This document shows, piece after piece, positions 1 to 8,712 of a stretch of 64,000 bases of DNA. The number at the start of each line of letters is the position of its first letter. The stretch's first letter is position 1. This stretch comes from Parietichytrium sp. I65-24A (Eukaryota > Sar > Bigyra > Thraustochytrida > Thraustochytriidae). A program made the position numbers and the translations under genes. The notes below the pieces were generated by a model. The model did not search any database. It worked only from the letters and a program-made list of their open reading frames with translations, and had not been told where the DNA came from. The stretch covers positions 62,001-126,000 of the forward strand of contig BLSF01000062.1 in NCBI GenBank assembly GCA_012862575.1, given 5' to 3'.

Positions 1-2
1 TC

Positions 3-936
3 GACGGCCTTCTCGCAGCAAATAAGGAGTACTTTGACACCCATGGCGAGCCACTCTTCTCTAGCCACATGATCGACTTGTCCGAGGACCCTCTCGAGGA
101 GAACATCAAGACTTGCGTCGAGTACATGAAGAAGTTTTCAGCAATCAACATTCTCTTGGAGGTCGAGCTCGGCATCACTGGAGGTGAGGAGGACGGTGTC
201 GACAACAGCGACGTTGACAAGGACGCACTCTACACCAAGCCAGAGGAGGTCTACGAGATGTATAAAGCGCTCTCCCAGGTTGGCCCGATGTTTTCAATCG
301 CAGCGTAAGTCAAATTTGTTTGCTGGGGGGTTTGTGGGCGATCGTGGAAAAGGGAGACCGAGGCTCGCGTTGGCTCTGACGATTTATGATGTTTTTTCTC
401 GTTTTTTAATGTCTTTAGTGCTTTTGGAAACGTCCATGGGGTCTACAAACCAGGCAACGTTGTCCTCAAACCAGGCAAGCTTGCAGAACATCAGGTACGT
501 TTTGATGTAGTTTTCAAATCATCCAAACCTTGAGTTGGCGCGCATCTCTAATCTAGTTTTTCTCTTTTTGCAGGCGTACATCCGCGATCAGATCAAGAGC
601 CAGGAGAAGAACGTGGTCTACTTTGTGTTCCACGGTGGCTCTGGAAGTACACAAGAGGAGATCCGCGAAGCTATCACCGCCGGAACCATCAAGATGAACA
701 TCGATACCGACTGCCAGTGGGCATACTGGGACGGAGTTCGCCAATACGAGGCCAAGAACCGTGGCTACCTGCAGGGCCAGATCGGTAACCCAGACGGCGA
801 GGATAAGCCAAACAAGAAGAAGTACGATCCGCGTGTTTGGATTCGCAAAGCCGAGGAGGCTATGATCGCTCGCCTCAAGCAGAGTTTCGCAGATCTCAAC
901 GCTGTTGGCGTGTACCCACCAAAGTCAAGTCTGTAA
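3..936 (+). CDS. FBA: Class II fructose-1,6-bisphosphate aldolase, 3' part (5' end outside window)
   Basis: Zinc-dependent aldolase of glycolysis/gluconeogenesis, cleaving fructose-1,6-bisphosphate to dihydroxyacetone phosphate and glyceraldehyde-3-phosphate. Three exons can be joined: 3-304, 419-494 and 574-936. The introns (305-418 and 495-573) start GTAAGT and GTACGT and end TTTAG and TGCAG, and the joins keep frame. This gives the last 246 residues of a protein that is usually about 350-360 aa. Family motifs are clear: LFSSHMIDLSE, then EVELGITGGEEDGVDN (metal-ligand Glu region), AAFGNVHGVYKPGN across the first intron (zinc His), VFHGGSGS (zinc His and phosphate loop), KMNIDTDCQWA (substrate Asn/Asp) and a KKYDPRVW-like end. 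The N-terminal third lies upstream of base 1. Family assignment is near certain; the cellular compartment cannot be judged without the N-terminus. Confidence 0.97.
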
Positions 937-1524
937 TTTGTCCCCTTTCATAATTAAAAAAACCACAAGAAAATAAACCTCGTCGACCCTCTCCAAAGCC
1001 GAAGACGCCAAGCACAAACCCATCACGTTTCGCCTGTATCCATCTCACTAACTCTTTGAAATCGACAAAAGTCAACTCACAATCCATCTTCTCCCCTCCG
1101 CGCCAGTCGCTCCAGTACGCCCCTCCGTAGCCGGCCCTCCTACCCTATCCCTTAACCACTCCCCTAGCACCGACCTTCGCGCCACAAGCGAAAAGTGTGC
1201 ATGCCTAGCAGCTGCGCCGAATGCACTACCATAAACAGTAGGAGTGGCGGGTGTACAGGGAGATGAGAATGATGATGGACGTAATTATTAGTTTGAGACA
1301 AGACAGACAAGACAATGATTGGCAAGTCATGTTTGGTTTGGCGGTTTGGCAAGTGTTTGATCTGAGAGCGAGCGAGGCTGCGGAAGAGTGGCACAGATCG
1401 CAGGGACAAGGTGGGCAATAGCATACTACGGCGAAGCTCGCGAGTGGTGTGAAAGAGACGTTCCGGTGCGCCAAGTTGTAAGTGCCAAGCGCAAACCGGG
1501 AGCGCGAGAGAGGGGGAGCTTGAT
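937..1524. other. Intergenic gap aldolase / coiled-coil gene
   Basis: Holds the aldolase 3' flank, starting with an A-rich stretch at about 950-980, and the presumed promoter of the next gene. Long frames on either strand here start at non-ATG codons and show no family signature. No RNA gene or repeat was seen. Confidence 0.5.
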
Positions 1525-2307
1525 ATGCCCAGGGCGCGAGCGCCACAGCAGGCGCCGTCGGTGGACTCGGATTCGGAGACTGAGATGGAACGGTACGGAG
1601 AGGCTGGATCGCGCGAGGAGGCCAAGTCGACGGAGCCAGAAGCGCGGATGGATGATGAGCTGTTGAAAAGGTATCGGCAAGCGAAAGAAGCTGTGTCGAT
1701 TCTGAAAAGGGGCGCCAAGAAGAAGAACGCTCAGGAGCGGGAATTGGTCGCGGAGGAGAAAGTTGGGGCGGGTGACGACGGCGACAACTACGTGTACGTC
1801 AAGCGCTCCATCCAGGAGTTTCTCAACTATCAGGTGTTGGAGCTCGAGAAGACGAATAGCAAGCTCAAGACCGAGATACAGAGTAACTTGGTGACCGTCG
1901 ACAAGCTTGCAGCTCGACTTGCCCTTGAGCAAAAGGTGCGGGCGTTCGGGATTGTGTCTGGCATTCTTGATCGCCGAAGGTTCTGTCATATCTCCCGAGC
2001 GTTTGCCAAGCTTAAACTCGAGACTGCGCTTGCAAGACAAGGTGAGAGAGCTCGCAGAAACCTTGAAGGCCAAAGCCCACATCCCGCCGCTGCACGGCGG
2101 GCCTCACGAAGCTCAAGTCATAGCAACGCGGCTCCCATTGCTGGCTCTGGAGCCTCGGCTAGTAGGTCGGATATGCATCAAGTCGCACAATTGAAGGCAG
2201 AGAATCTTCGCTTGCGAATGGAGCTTGAAGATCGATCTCGTGCAGCAGAGCTCTTGTGCAAGCGTCTCCTCCGATTGGACGCGAATGCCCGAGTCTCCAG
2301 TTCTTAA
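1525..2307 (+). CDS. Hypothetical coiled-coil protein (260 aa)
   Basis: Not recognised. The frame opens with an ATG and is uninterrupted for 260 codons. Residues 1-45 are acidic and Ser-rich, followed by a Lys/Glu-rich helix (about 42-80). The core has two heptad-like helices: about 92-140 (RSIQEFLNYQVLELEKTNSK region) and about 218-258 (QLKAENLRLRMELEDRSRAA). The linker between them is Ala/Ser/Arg-rich and looks disordered. Between 1980 and 2190 a second frame also reads as a coiled coil (LQDKVRELAETLKAKA), and GTGAGA at 2040 and GTGCGG near 1936 resemble splice donors, so the middle third may be spliced differently from this simple reading. A scaffold or cytoskeletal role is possible, but nothing fixes a function. 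Confidence 0.55.
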   Translation: MPRARAPQQAPSVDSDSETEMERYGEAGSREEAKSTEPEARMDDELLKRYRQAKEAVSILKRGAKKKNAQERELVAEEKVGAGDDGDNYVYVKRSIQEFLNYQVLELEKTNSKLKTEIQSNLVTVDKLAARLALEQKVRAFGIVSGILDRRRFCHISRAFAKLKLETALARQGERARRNLEGQSPHPAAARRASRSSSHSNAAPIAGSGASASRSDMHQVAQLKAENLRLRMELEDRSRAAELLCKRLLRLDANARVSSS

Positions 2308-3221
2308 CTTACTTGAGCGGCTTGCTATCAAGCCATGATAAATCTCCCAGGACTCCGGACGACTCTGGTGCGGATAACCAAATGTTCCATATTCCATGAA
2401 TTAATAGCCTCACAGTAGTTAGAAAAAATGAAAAGATTCTCGTTTTATTTTTCACAATTTCCATGTGCTTCCGAACTGCCTCCTTTTGGCCGCTCCTGCA
2501 CTTGACTCTTTTGCCAGCCTCGTACAACTATCATGAGTCACACAAGTCACACATAATGAATTCCCAGTCACTCACGCCAGCACTAAGTTACGTGTTCATC
2601 CGAATTGGCAGTATCGTCTAATCTCAGCTGCCGCCACGGCATAGTGCACTAGCATTGCACAAGTGCAGCAGCATCCCCGAGCCAAACGCTCTCCCGCTCG
2701 CACTTCTCGAGTCGGTCACTTCGCCCAGCTCGCACTTGTCTTCCTCCCCATCGCACGCCTACTCTCGAGATCTTTCTCTTTCTCTTTTATACTCTTTCTC
2801 TCTCGCTCTCGCCGCCCTCCTCTCCGCTTCAAGTCCGGAGACAGACAGACTTGTCTTAAACTAGCTCTCGAGCTGCCTTGCTGGAGGAGGCGCAAGCGGA
2901 CTTTAGCCTACGAGGACTTTGGTGCAGTGCTTAGTTGACTTAGTTGACTGCGAGCGCGTGGCCGGCGTTGTCTGCCTCCTGGCGCCAATGCCAGAAGGAG
3001 GCCAAGGGGCAAGGGGAGACGACGGCCGCGGGATAGATAGACAGATAAATAGATAGATAGGTGGATATCTTGGAGAGAAAGACGAAGACGGAATAGTGGT
3101 TGCTCCTGCTGGAAGCACTGGAAGCGCGCGGTTCTCCTCTCATTTTCGGGTTTGCTGGTGTCATACAGGTCGTTGGTGGTTGAGGTGCGGCAGGGACGCT
3201 TGGACTGGGGATTGCCGGGAA
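2308..3221. other. Intergenic gap with pyrimidine-rich tract
   Basis: Between two same-strand genes. Bases 2690-2830 are strongly pyrimidine-rich (many CTCTTTCTC runs) and 3031-3060 is a short GATA/GACA-type tetranucleotide run. Both may belong to the promoter and 5' UTR of the elongin A-like gene. No further gene is supported. Confidence 0.5.
3031..3060. repeat. GATA-type simple repeat
   Basis: About seven imperfect units of GATA/GACA/AATA, 160 bp upstream of the elongin A-like start codon. Confidence 0.8.
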
Positions 3222-4031
3222 ATGGCGACGATAAGCAGCCTGGCCACATTGTGCAAGTCGTACATAGCGAAGCACATTCGGCTGTATGAGAAGGCGCCGC
3301 TGTATTTGGACGCTGAGACTCTTCGGCAGGTGCTCACGGAGGCTGGGTCACGCATCTCTGCAGACCTTTTGCGCAGAATTGCGGCTGACCACGGCGAGGA
3401 GGACAAGGTCATCAAACAAACTCTGGACCCGTTCTGGGAGCGTCTGGCGAGGGCAGCTTTCAAAACCAAAGCAGACGATGCAGTGAGGGCCCTGGCTAAC
3501 TCCAGCCACGGAAAAGGAGCTACCGACTCTGAGGATGATGGGAATGATAGCGTTGACGATCTAAAGACAAAGAAGAAACTAGCCAAGAAGAGGAATAAGA
3601 GCAAAAGCTGCTCCTCGGACTCTGATCGCGAGGGCAGTAGCGATGAAAGAAGTCGTGGCCGAAAGGAGTCAAATGAGGCGACCATTTGGTGGAAAGATGT
3701 GTTTCATGCCCTGGAAAGTTCGCAAGAGCGTGCACTGAAAGAGACAGAAGCTAGGTTCCGTAAACGGCGACGCGAAGAGGCCAACTCAAAGCGCAAGAAA
3801 AAAACCAAGTTTATCGAAAACGGGAGCAAAATGTCCACTGCCAGTCCGACCGCTCCTCTGCAACGGTTTGCAACTGCGTCGATGGCTGTTGCAGCAATCC
3901 GGAGGCCGACGGTGGCACGGGCTTCGTGGACAAGGAAGAGCGCAAGCAGCAGCGCTGATGGAAGCGCTCCAAAATCCAGTGCCCTTGCGCGCGTTTTGCA
4001 AAAGTCTCGCACGCACATGAAAAGGAAATAG
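3222..4031 (+). CDS. ELOA: Elongin A-like protein
   Basis: Elongin A is the large subunit of the elongin (SIII) complex; it stimulates RNA polymerase II elongation and can act as substrate receptor in a cullin E3 ligase through elongin B/C. The open frame begins upstream at a GTG; the first ATG (3222) lies directly before the conserved part, giving 269 aa. Residues 3-16 (SLATLCKSYIAKHI) fit the BC-box pattern SLxxxCxxxI that binds elongin C. An F-box-like helical region follows, with LRRIAADHGEED and an FWERLARAAF element matching the family's 'LWKxxCxxxF' position. After a Ser/Asp/Lys-rich linker (about 95-150), residues about 155-210 match the second elongin A block: WWKDVFHALESSQERALKET, a basic helix, KKKTKFIENG and a final basic region. 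It is shorter than animal elongin A because the N-terminal TFIIS-type domain is absent. It converges on the next gene with 118 bp between stops. Confidence 0.75.
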   Translation: MATISSLATLCKSYIAKHIRLYEKAPLYLDAETLRQVLTEAGSRISADLLRRIAADHGEEDKVIKQTLDPFWERLARAAFKTKADDAVRALANSSHGKGATDSEDDGNDSVDDLKTKKKLAKKRNKSKSCSSDSDREGSSDERSRGRKESNEATIWWKDVFHALESSQERALKETEARFRKRRREEANSKRKKKTKFIENGSKMSTASPTAPLQRFATASMAVAAIRRPTVARASWTRKSASSSADGSAPKSSALARVLQKSRTHMKRK

Positions 4032-4149
4032 TATTATAAATCTGATCATTGGGATTCCAATCAAAAGTTAGCCAAAGACCATCGATAGAGACACAATCGT
4101 ATTACGACGAAACTCCAACCCATAGCGCGCTGCAGCCGAATCTATTCCA

Positions 4150-7100
4150 CTACCTCGGCGAATATCGCGTGAAAGATGACGTCCGTTTCGGCTTGTATGG
4201 CCTCACTGACGCAGGAGATTGTTGTGTTGTTTGCTGCTGTTGAGAAGACGAGTCTGACTGCCATCGCGCACCAGCCTGGTTTTTAGAAACCGGGATGACC
4301 TTAGGAAACGTCGAAAAGCTTGCTTTGCCAGGCACCACGCCACTGATTTCGAGCGGTAAAACCTTGCCCTTTTGAGAGCGCTCACTTGCTCTCTGTTCTT
4401 CGAGCCCCGGAAAGACCAGCATTGTGGACTTGGCCTGCATTTTGTTTGGGACCCTGCCGGTGATGGAGAGACCATTTGCTCCTGTGGCTGATTCAGTCGA
4501 GGCTGCTGGCATAGATTGTGAGACAGGAACCGATGCCGATTGTGAGTAGTTCACCATCGTTTCAGGAGAGAACAAAACTTCTGCTCTCTCTCTCTCTTCC
4601 GCGCTGACTTCCCTGCCATCTACAAATTTGAGGGTAGGCAGATTGTGAATGAGAGATGGACGGCACATCTGCTTTCTCGCAACAGGATTGTTCGCAATGC
4701 TGAGCTCGAGCAAAAAGGGTATATTGGCAAGTTTTTCCAGCTCTGCAATGTCAGAGACCCGGTTATGCTGTAATATCAGAGTGTGGAGCTTGACAAGATT
4801 TCCCAAGTTGCCCAAAATTCGGATAGAATTCCCTTCAAGTCGTAGCGTTCGCAAATTCACCAAATTCCTGCATACCTCATGTAAATTCTCCAACGTCCGA
4901 AATTTATTCTTGTCCAAGCACAGCTCTCGTAGCTCTCGGCAAGGTTCTAAACCAGCCAACGTGCTAATCTCGTTGTGCGCAACTTGCAAAAGCTTAAGCT
5001 TTGGAAAGTTTTGGAGATTCAATTCAGCCATGTCCGTAATGCGATTTCCGTTGAGCTGCAAGATCTCCAAGTTGGGCTGAGCTGCAATCTTGATCCCCGT
5101 GAGACGGTTGTGATTGACCTTGAGAGATTGTAGCGAGGCGAGTTCCGGTAGGCCCTCCAAAATGGAGACGTTGTTACGGTCCAGATTGAGCTCACGAAGG
5201 GTGTTGAATTTAGATGCAGTGATGGAGTCAGGCTGCAACGCTCGAACCCGACACGCAGAAATATCGAGCACATGAATATGGCCATAGAACTGATGCCCAA
5301 TCTTCTCCTCCAGAAACTCAGGAGTTACCTTGCCAAGATACAGCTCTCGGGCGGCGTTCTGCTCGCTGGCGTCGACTCCGGCACCGTCTAGCACCTTGAG
5401 CCTGTCCAAATGAAAAATGGTGTACAGGCGATAACTTTCGGCCTCGCAGAGTGGGTTTCCAAGCATGTCTACTATCACAAGCTTCGGAAGCCCACGCATC
5501 GACTGTACTTGCTTTAGTCCCTGTAACCGATTGTTGCCTATGTAGAGCTCCATCAGCGCGGGCAGCGGCCCAAGACCGTCAAGTGTCTTTATCTCATTGT
5601 CCTCCAAGGACAGTTGAGTCAAATTGATCAGCGAACTCAGACCCTCTATGCAAGTCAGTTTGTTCCCGCCTAGATCGAGCTTTTTGAGGAAGATGCAGGA
5701 AAAAAGACCTTCGATTCGAAAGATTTTGTTTTTCTCCAGCGAAAGCTCTTCGAGATATGTGCAGCGCTCGAGCCCCTCGATGCAGCTAATTTCGTTCTCT
5801 GCAAAGCAGGCGTTGCGGAGTTTGACCAGGCCTGACAAATTTTCCAAACGTTGAATCCTCGCTCTTGGAATGTTTAGAGTTTCCACTGCTAGGCACCACT
5901 CCCCGCGGCTGTCGATAATGGACCCATCTTTGTCCCCGTCGCGGGCGCCGGATGAGGTACTGCTAGGTGATGCACCGAAGCCACGATTGCAAGCAGCTTT
6001 ATAGATGACTGCAGGGGTCAAAGAAAGTTGCTCATACATTTCGCTTGCGTTGTGACGATCTTCTGACGTAACCTCGAGTCCGTCCAAGACTTGTAAATGA
6101 GGGAACCGGGCGAGTAGATCTGCTTTGTAGTACCGCGCTTCACAGAGAGCATTGTTCCGGAGATTTAAGTGGGTCAACTTTGAGTTAAGTTTTTGAGTTG
6201 CGCCGAGATCTTCAACCTTGTAGATGAGATTGTTGTTGAGCTCAAGGGTTTCGAGCTCGTTTAGTTCCGCCAAGCCCTCTAGGGACCGAATACAGTTATA
6301 GCCGACCTCGAGCCGCTCAAGAGCTCGCAGTCCAGATATGCATGATAACTCGGAGAGTTCGTTGAAGGAGGCAACCAGGTATCGTAGCCCCTTGCAGACT
6401 TCGACACCACTCAAGGAACTCAAATCATTTCCATGGAGGTTCAAATACACAATATCTTCAGCCCGGTGCTCTCTCGCCCAGTTGATGATACTTTGACTAG
6501 AAAGGTGAGAAAGGCGCCCGCGCGACGGAATGGTTGGTGGTGCCGCGACTGCTTGGATACACGCGCTTTCTTCCTCTGCCGTGAACGTGAGACTCTTCAG
6601 CTCTTCAAGAAATTTCACAAGGGGCCGAAGCAGAGGCCCGAGGTCGCTTGACTCTTGAAGAGTTAGAGGCTCGCCGCATATTGCTCGAACCTGTTCCAAC
6701 GTGGACTGCTGCGAAAACGTAACAGAAGAATTCTTCTCAGCCCCTGTAGACATGGACTCTTTCATTTCCTCCTGCGGAGTAAGGTACTCGTACTCGACAA
6801 CGAATTCAGGAACCACTAAGGCTCTGTCAAATGCATACCAATCAGCGAATCCGCTCCCTTTGGCCACTTCGGGCTCTTGGTAGATACCGTGGTACCCAGC
6901 GTAATTGCGCGGCAAAATAGCAGCAGTAGGGGTTTCGCCGTGGGTATAGTCACGATCATACATTGAAGAAAGACACCAAACGTCCTCATTCTCCTCATCG
7001 AACAATTTCTGCGCTGTCGCGTTCAAACCCTCGTTTACAAGCTTGCTTGAACTGCTGTGCTTCTTCATCGAAGCCTGCTTGGGATGAATGGCATCCGTTC

Positions 7101-8712
7101 GACCAGGCAAAATACTGTTCAAAGCATGGTTGGACGCGCGGGACAGTGTTGCCTGGCTCCTCGAGACGGAGCGGGGAAAACAAGCTCGGACGATAATGAC
7201 CCGTCCTTTTCGACGCGACTTGAGATACTTTTCTTCGATTTCTCGCCCAAACATGTGGCTTGAAAGCGGAATGGCGCCATGCTCAAGGCCATGTTTGCTT
7301 CGATAGGCTTCTGCTTTGGAAAACCCCGCCTGTATTATGTCGAGATAGTTTTGTGGACCAAAGTGGAAAAGCTGTTTGGTCTCGAAGTTGAGCGATTCCT
7401 CTGGATAGCCCCCTTTAACCATGCGCAAACGCTCCTCGAATCTGTTGCGCAAAAATCTGTTGTGAATCTTCAAAATCCGAGTTACCTTGAGATCGCCCAC
7501 ACTTTTGCTCTTATACTCTGGGAGAGAAATATGTGTTCTGAAAAATTCATAAACGCCTTCACTCCATTTGTCCCCTTCCTTTCCCTCCACGAGTCGAATG
7601 TTCCCTCCGGTTTCCAGTTCCATAAACAAGTGCTGTGTTGCTTCCTCTGACAGCTTTCTTATTTCGTCTTCAAAGTTAACACAGCGATCTTGCAAAAGTT
7701 GGGCCCTTGAGATTCGGTCAGAAACCATGGAGTCAAGCAACTCGAGTTTGGCAGACATCTCCAATATTTGATCATCCGTCCATCGGCCAGTCACATTGGA
7801 CTGATTCCATCTGCTCTCGTCCAGTTCGCGCTCCAGCTCCTTCTTGTGCCGAACCAGAACATCCAAGGTCACATTGATGTTGCCGATTAAAGTGTGCTTG
7901 AAGTCTGAGGCTCGCCTCACCACATTAGACGTGTTTCGCTTTAGCGTTTTGATGCGCATATTGTAGTACATTTGCTTCTTAAGAAAAGTTGCTTCTGTGA
8001 ACAATCTGGTTTGTTCATCGATCCTCACTGCGTCAAGAATTTCCAAGTTTAGGTGACACAGAGCAAACGTTTGGTAGTTGCTTAGCGAGCAGATTGGGTT
8101 TGATCCAAAGTGTGGGTCATTCAAATACAACCGGAGCAGCGCGGGAAGTCTGCTAAAGTTCATCAGCTCTTTGAAAGAGCCAATGTGATTGTCGCTGATG
8201 TTGAGCTCTTCAAGGGCGTCCAGCCCATCCAGGCTTCGGCCGATCGTCTCGATGGCGTTTCTGGCAAGCCAGAGCTTTTTGAGGCTTTTGAGCCCTTGTA
8301 GGTTCTCGACCTCGCGAATTTTGTTATCCGTGAGCGAGAGTGTTTCGAGGCGAGGGAGGCGATTGCACGTCCACATGCTTTCGAGGGCATTCCCATCTAG
8401 GTGCAATTGAATGAGTTCATCACAATTTGCAAGTTCGGGGTGAATTTCGGAAAGGGAACAACTGCATACCCACAGTTTTTTGAGGTGTCTCAGCGCAGAG
8501 ATTCCCTTCAAGCTCGTTACCGCGCGCTGGTCGTTGATGCAGAGCTCCTGCAAGTTCGGAAACTGACCTGCCCACGTGAGGTTTTTCACCGTGGCAAGCT
8601 GAAACAGCTCGAGCTCAGTAACCTTGGCCAACTCCTGCTCGCTCTCATCTTCGATGCCGTTGAACTCGCAAATCTCTTCGATCGCAATGTTGCCTACTTT
8701 CACGTGCGCCAT
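4150..8712 (-). CDS. LRRC9: LRRC9-type leucine-rich repeat protein with embedded PARP-like domain
   Basis: A 1520-aa single-exon protein with four blocks of SDS22-type leucine-rich repeats at about residues 35-229, 737-879, 940-1114 and 1146-1374. Blocks end with caps such as LEILDAVRID, LQVLDGLEVT, LKVLDGAGVD and LKFVDGREVS. Block 1, its cap (LNDPHFGSNPICSLSNYQ) and the following MYYNMRIKTLKRN helix match animal LRRC9 closely in order and content; that protein is of similar length and tied to ciliated organisms. Residues about 230-400 are helical/coiled coil. Residues about 407-642 look like a PARP/ADP-ribosyltransferase fold: KVTRILKIHNRFLRNRFEER, LFHFGPQNYLDIIQAGF and VVPEFVVEYEYL correspond to the start, donor loop and last strand of PARP catalytic domains. 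The tail (1375-1520) is disordered with a Gln/Ser run. The frame continues upstream only from a GTG, so the ATG at 8712 is taken as start. Confidence 0.9.
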   Translation of the reverse strand: MAHVKVGNIAIEEICEFNGIEDESEQELAKVTELELFQLATVKNLTWAGQFPNLQELCINDQRAVTSLKGISALRHLKKLWVCSCSLSEIHPELANCDELIQLHLDGNALESMWTCNRLPRLETLSLTDNKIREVENLQGLKSLKKLWLARNAIETIGRSLDGLDALEELNISDNHIGSFKELMNFSRLPALLRLYLNDPHFGSNPICSLSNYQTFALCHLNLEILDAVRIDEQTRLFTEATFLKKQMYYNMRIKTLKRNTSNVVRRASDFKHTLIGNINVTLDVLVRHKKELERELDESRWNQSNVTGRWTDDQILEMSAKLELLDSMVSDRISRAQLLQDRCVNFEDEIRKLSEEATQHLFMELETGGNIRLVEGKEGDKWSEGVYEFFRTHISLPEYKSKSVGDLKVTRILKIHNRFLRNRFEERLRMVKGGYPEESLNFETKQLFHFGPQNYLDIIQAGFSKAEAYRSKHGLEHGAIPLSSHMFGREIEEKYLKSRRKGRVIIVRACFPRSVSRSQATLSRASNHALNSILPGRTDAIHPKQASMKKHSSSSKLVNEGLNATAQKLFDEENEDVWCLSSMYDRDYTHGETPTAAILPRNYAGYHGIYQEPEVAKGSGFADWYAFDRALVVPEFVVEYEYLTPQEEMKESMSTGAEKNSSVTFSQQSTLEQVRAICGEPLTLQESSDLGPLLRPLVKFLEELKSLTFTAEEESACIQAVAAPPTIPSRGRLSHLSSQSIINWAREHRAEDIVYLNLHGNDLSSLSGVEVCKGLRYLVASFNELSELSCISGLRALERLEVGYNCIRSLEGLAELNELETLELNNNLIYKVEDLGATQKLNSKLTHLNLRNNALCEARYYKADLLARFPHLQVLDGLEVTSEDRHNASEMYEQLSLTPAVIYKAACNRGFGASPSSTSSGARDGDKDGSIIDSRGEWCLAVETLNIPRARIQRLENLSGLVKLRNACFAENEISCIEGLERCTYLEELSLEKNKIFRIEGLFSCIFLKKLDLGGNKLTCIEGLSSLINLTQLSLEDNEIKTLDGLGPLPALMELYIGNNRLQGLKQVQSMRGLPKLVIVDMLGNPLCEAESYRLYTIFHLDRLKVLDGAGVDASEQNAARELYLGKVTPEFLEEKIGHQFYGHIHVLDISACRVRALQPDSITASKFNTLRELNLDRNNVSILEGLPELASLQSLKVNHNRLTGIKIAAQPNLEILQLNGNRITDMAELNLQNFPKLKLLQVAHNEISTLAGLEPCRELRELCLDKNKFRTLENLHEVCRNLVNLRTLRLEGNSIRILGNLGNLVKLHTLILQHNRVSDIAELEKLANIPFLLELSIANNPVARKQMCRPSLIHNLPTLKFVDGREVSAEERERAEVLFSPETMVNYSQSASVPVSQSMPAASTESATGANGLSITGRVPNKMQAKSTMLVFPGLEEQRASERSQKGKVLPLEISGVVPGKASFSTFPKVIPVSKNQAGARWQSDSSSQQQQTTQQSPASVRPYKPKRTSSFTRYSPR

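Noticed and set aside
1164-2082. Long minus-strand frames opposite the coiled-coil gene
   Set aside because: Antisense shadows without motifs; start codons are not ATG in sensible positions and the plus strand gives a cleaner frame.
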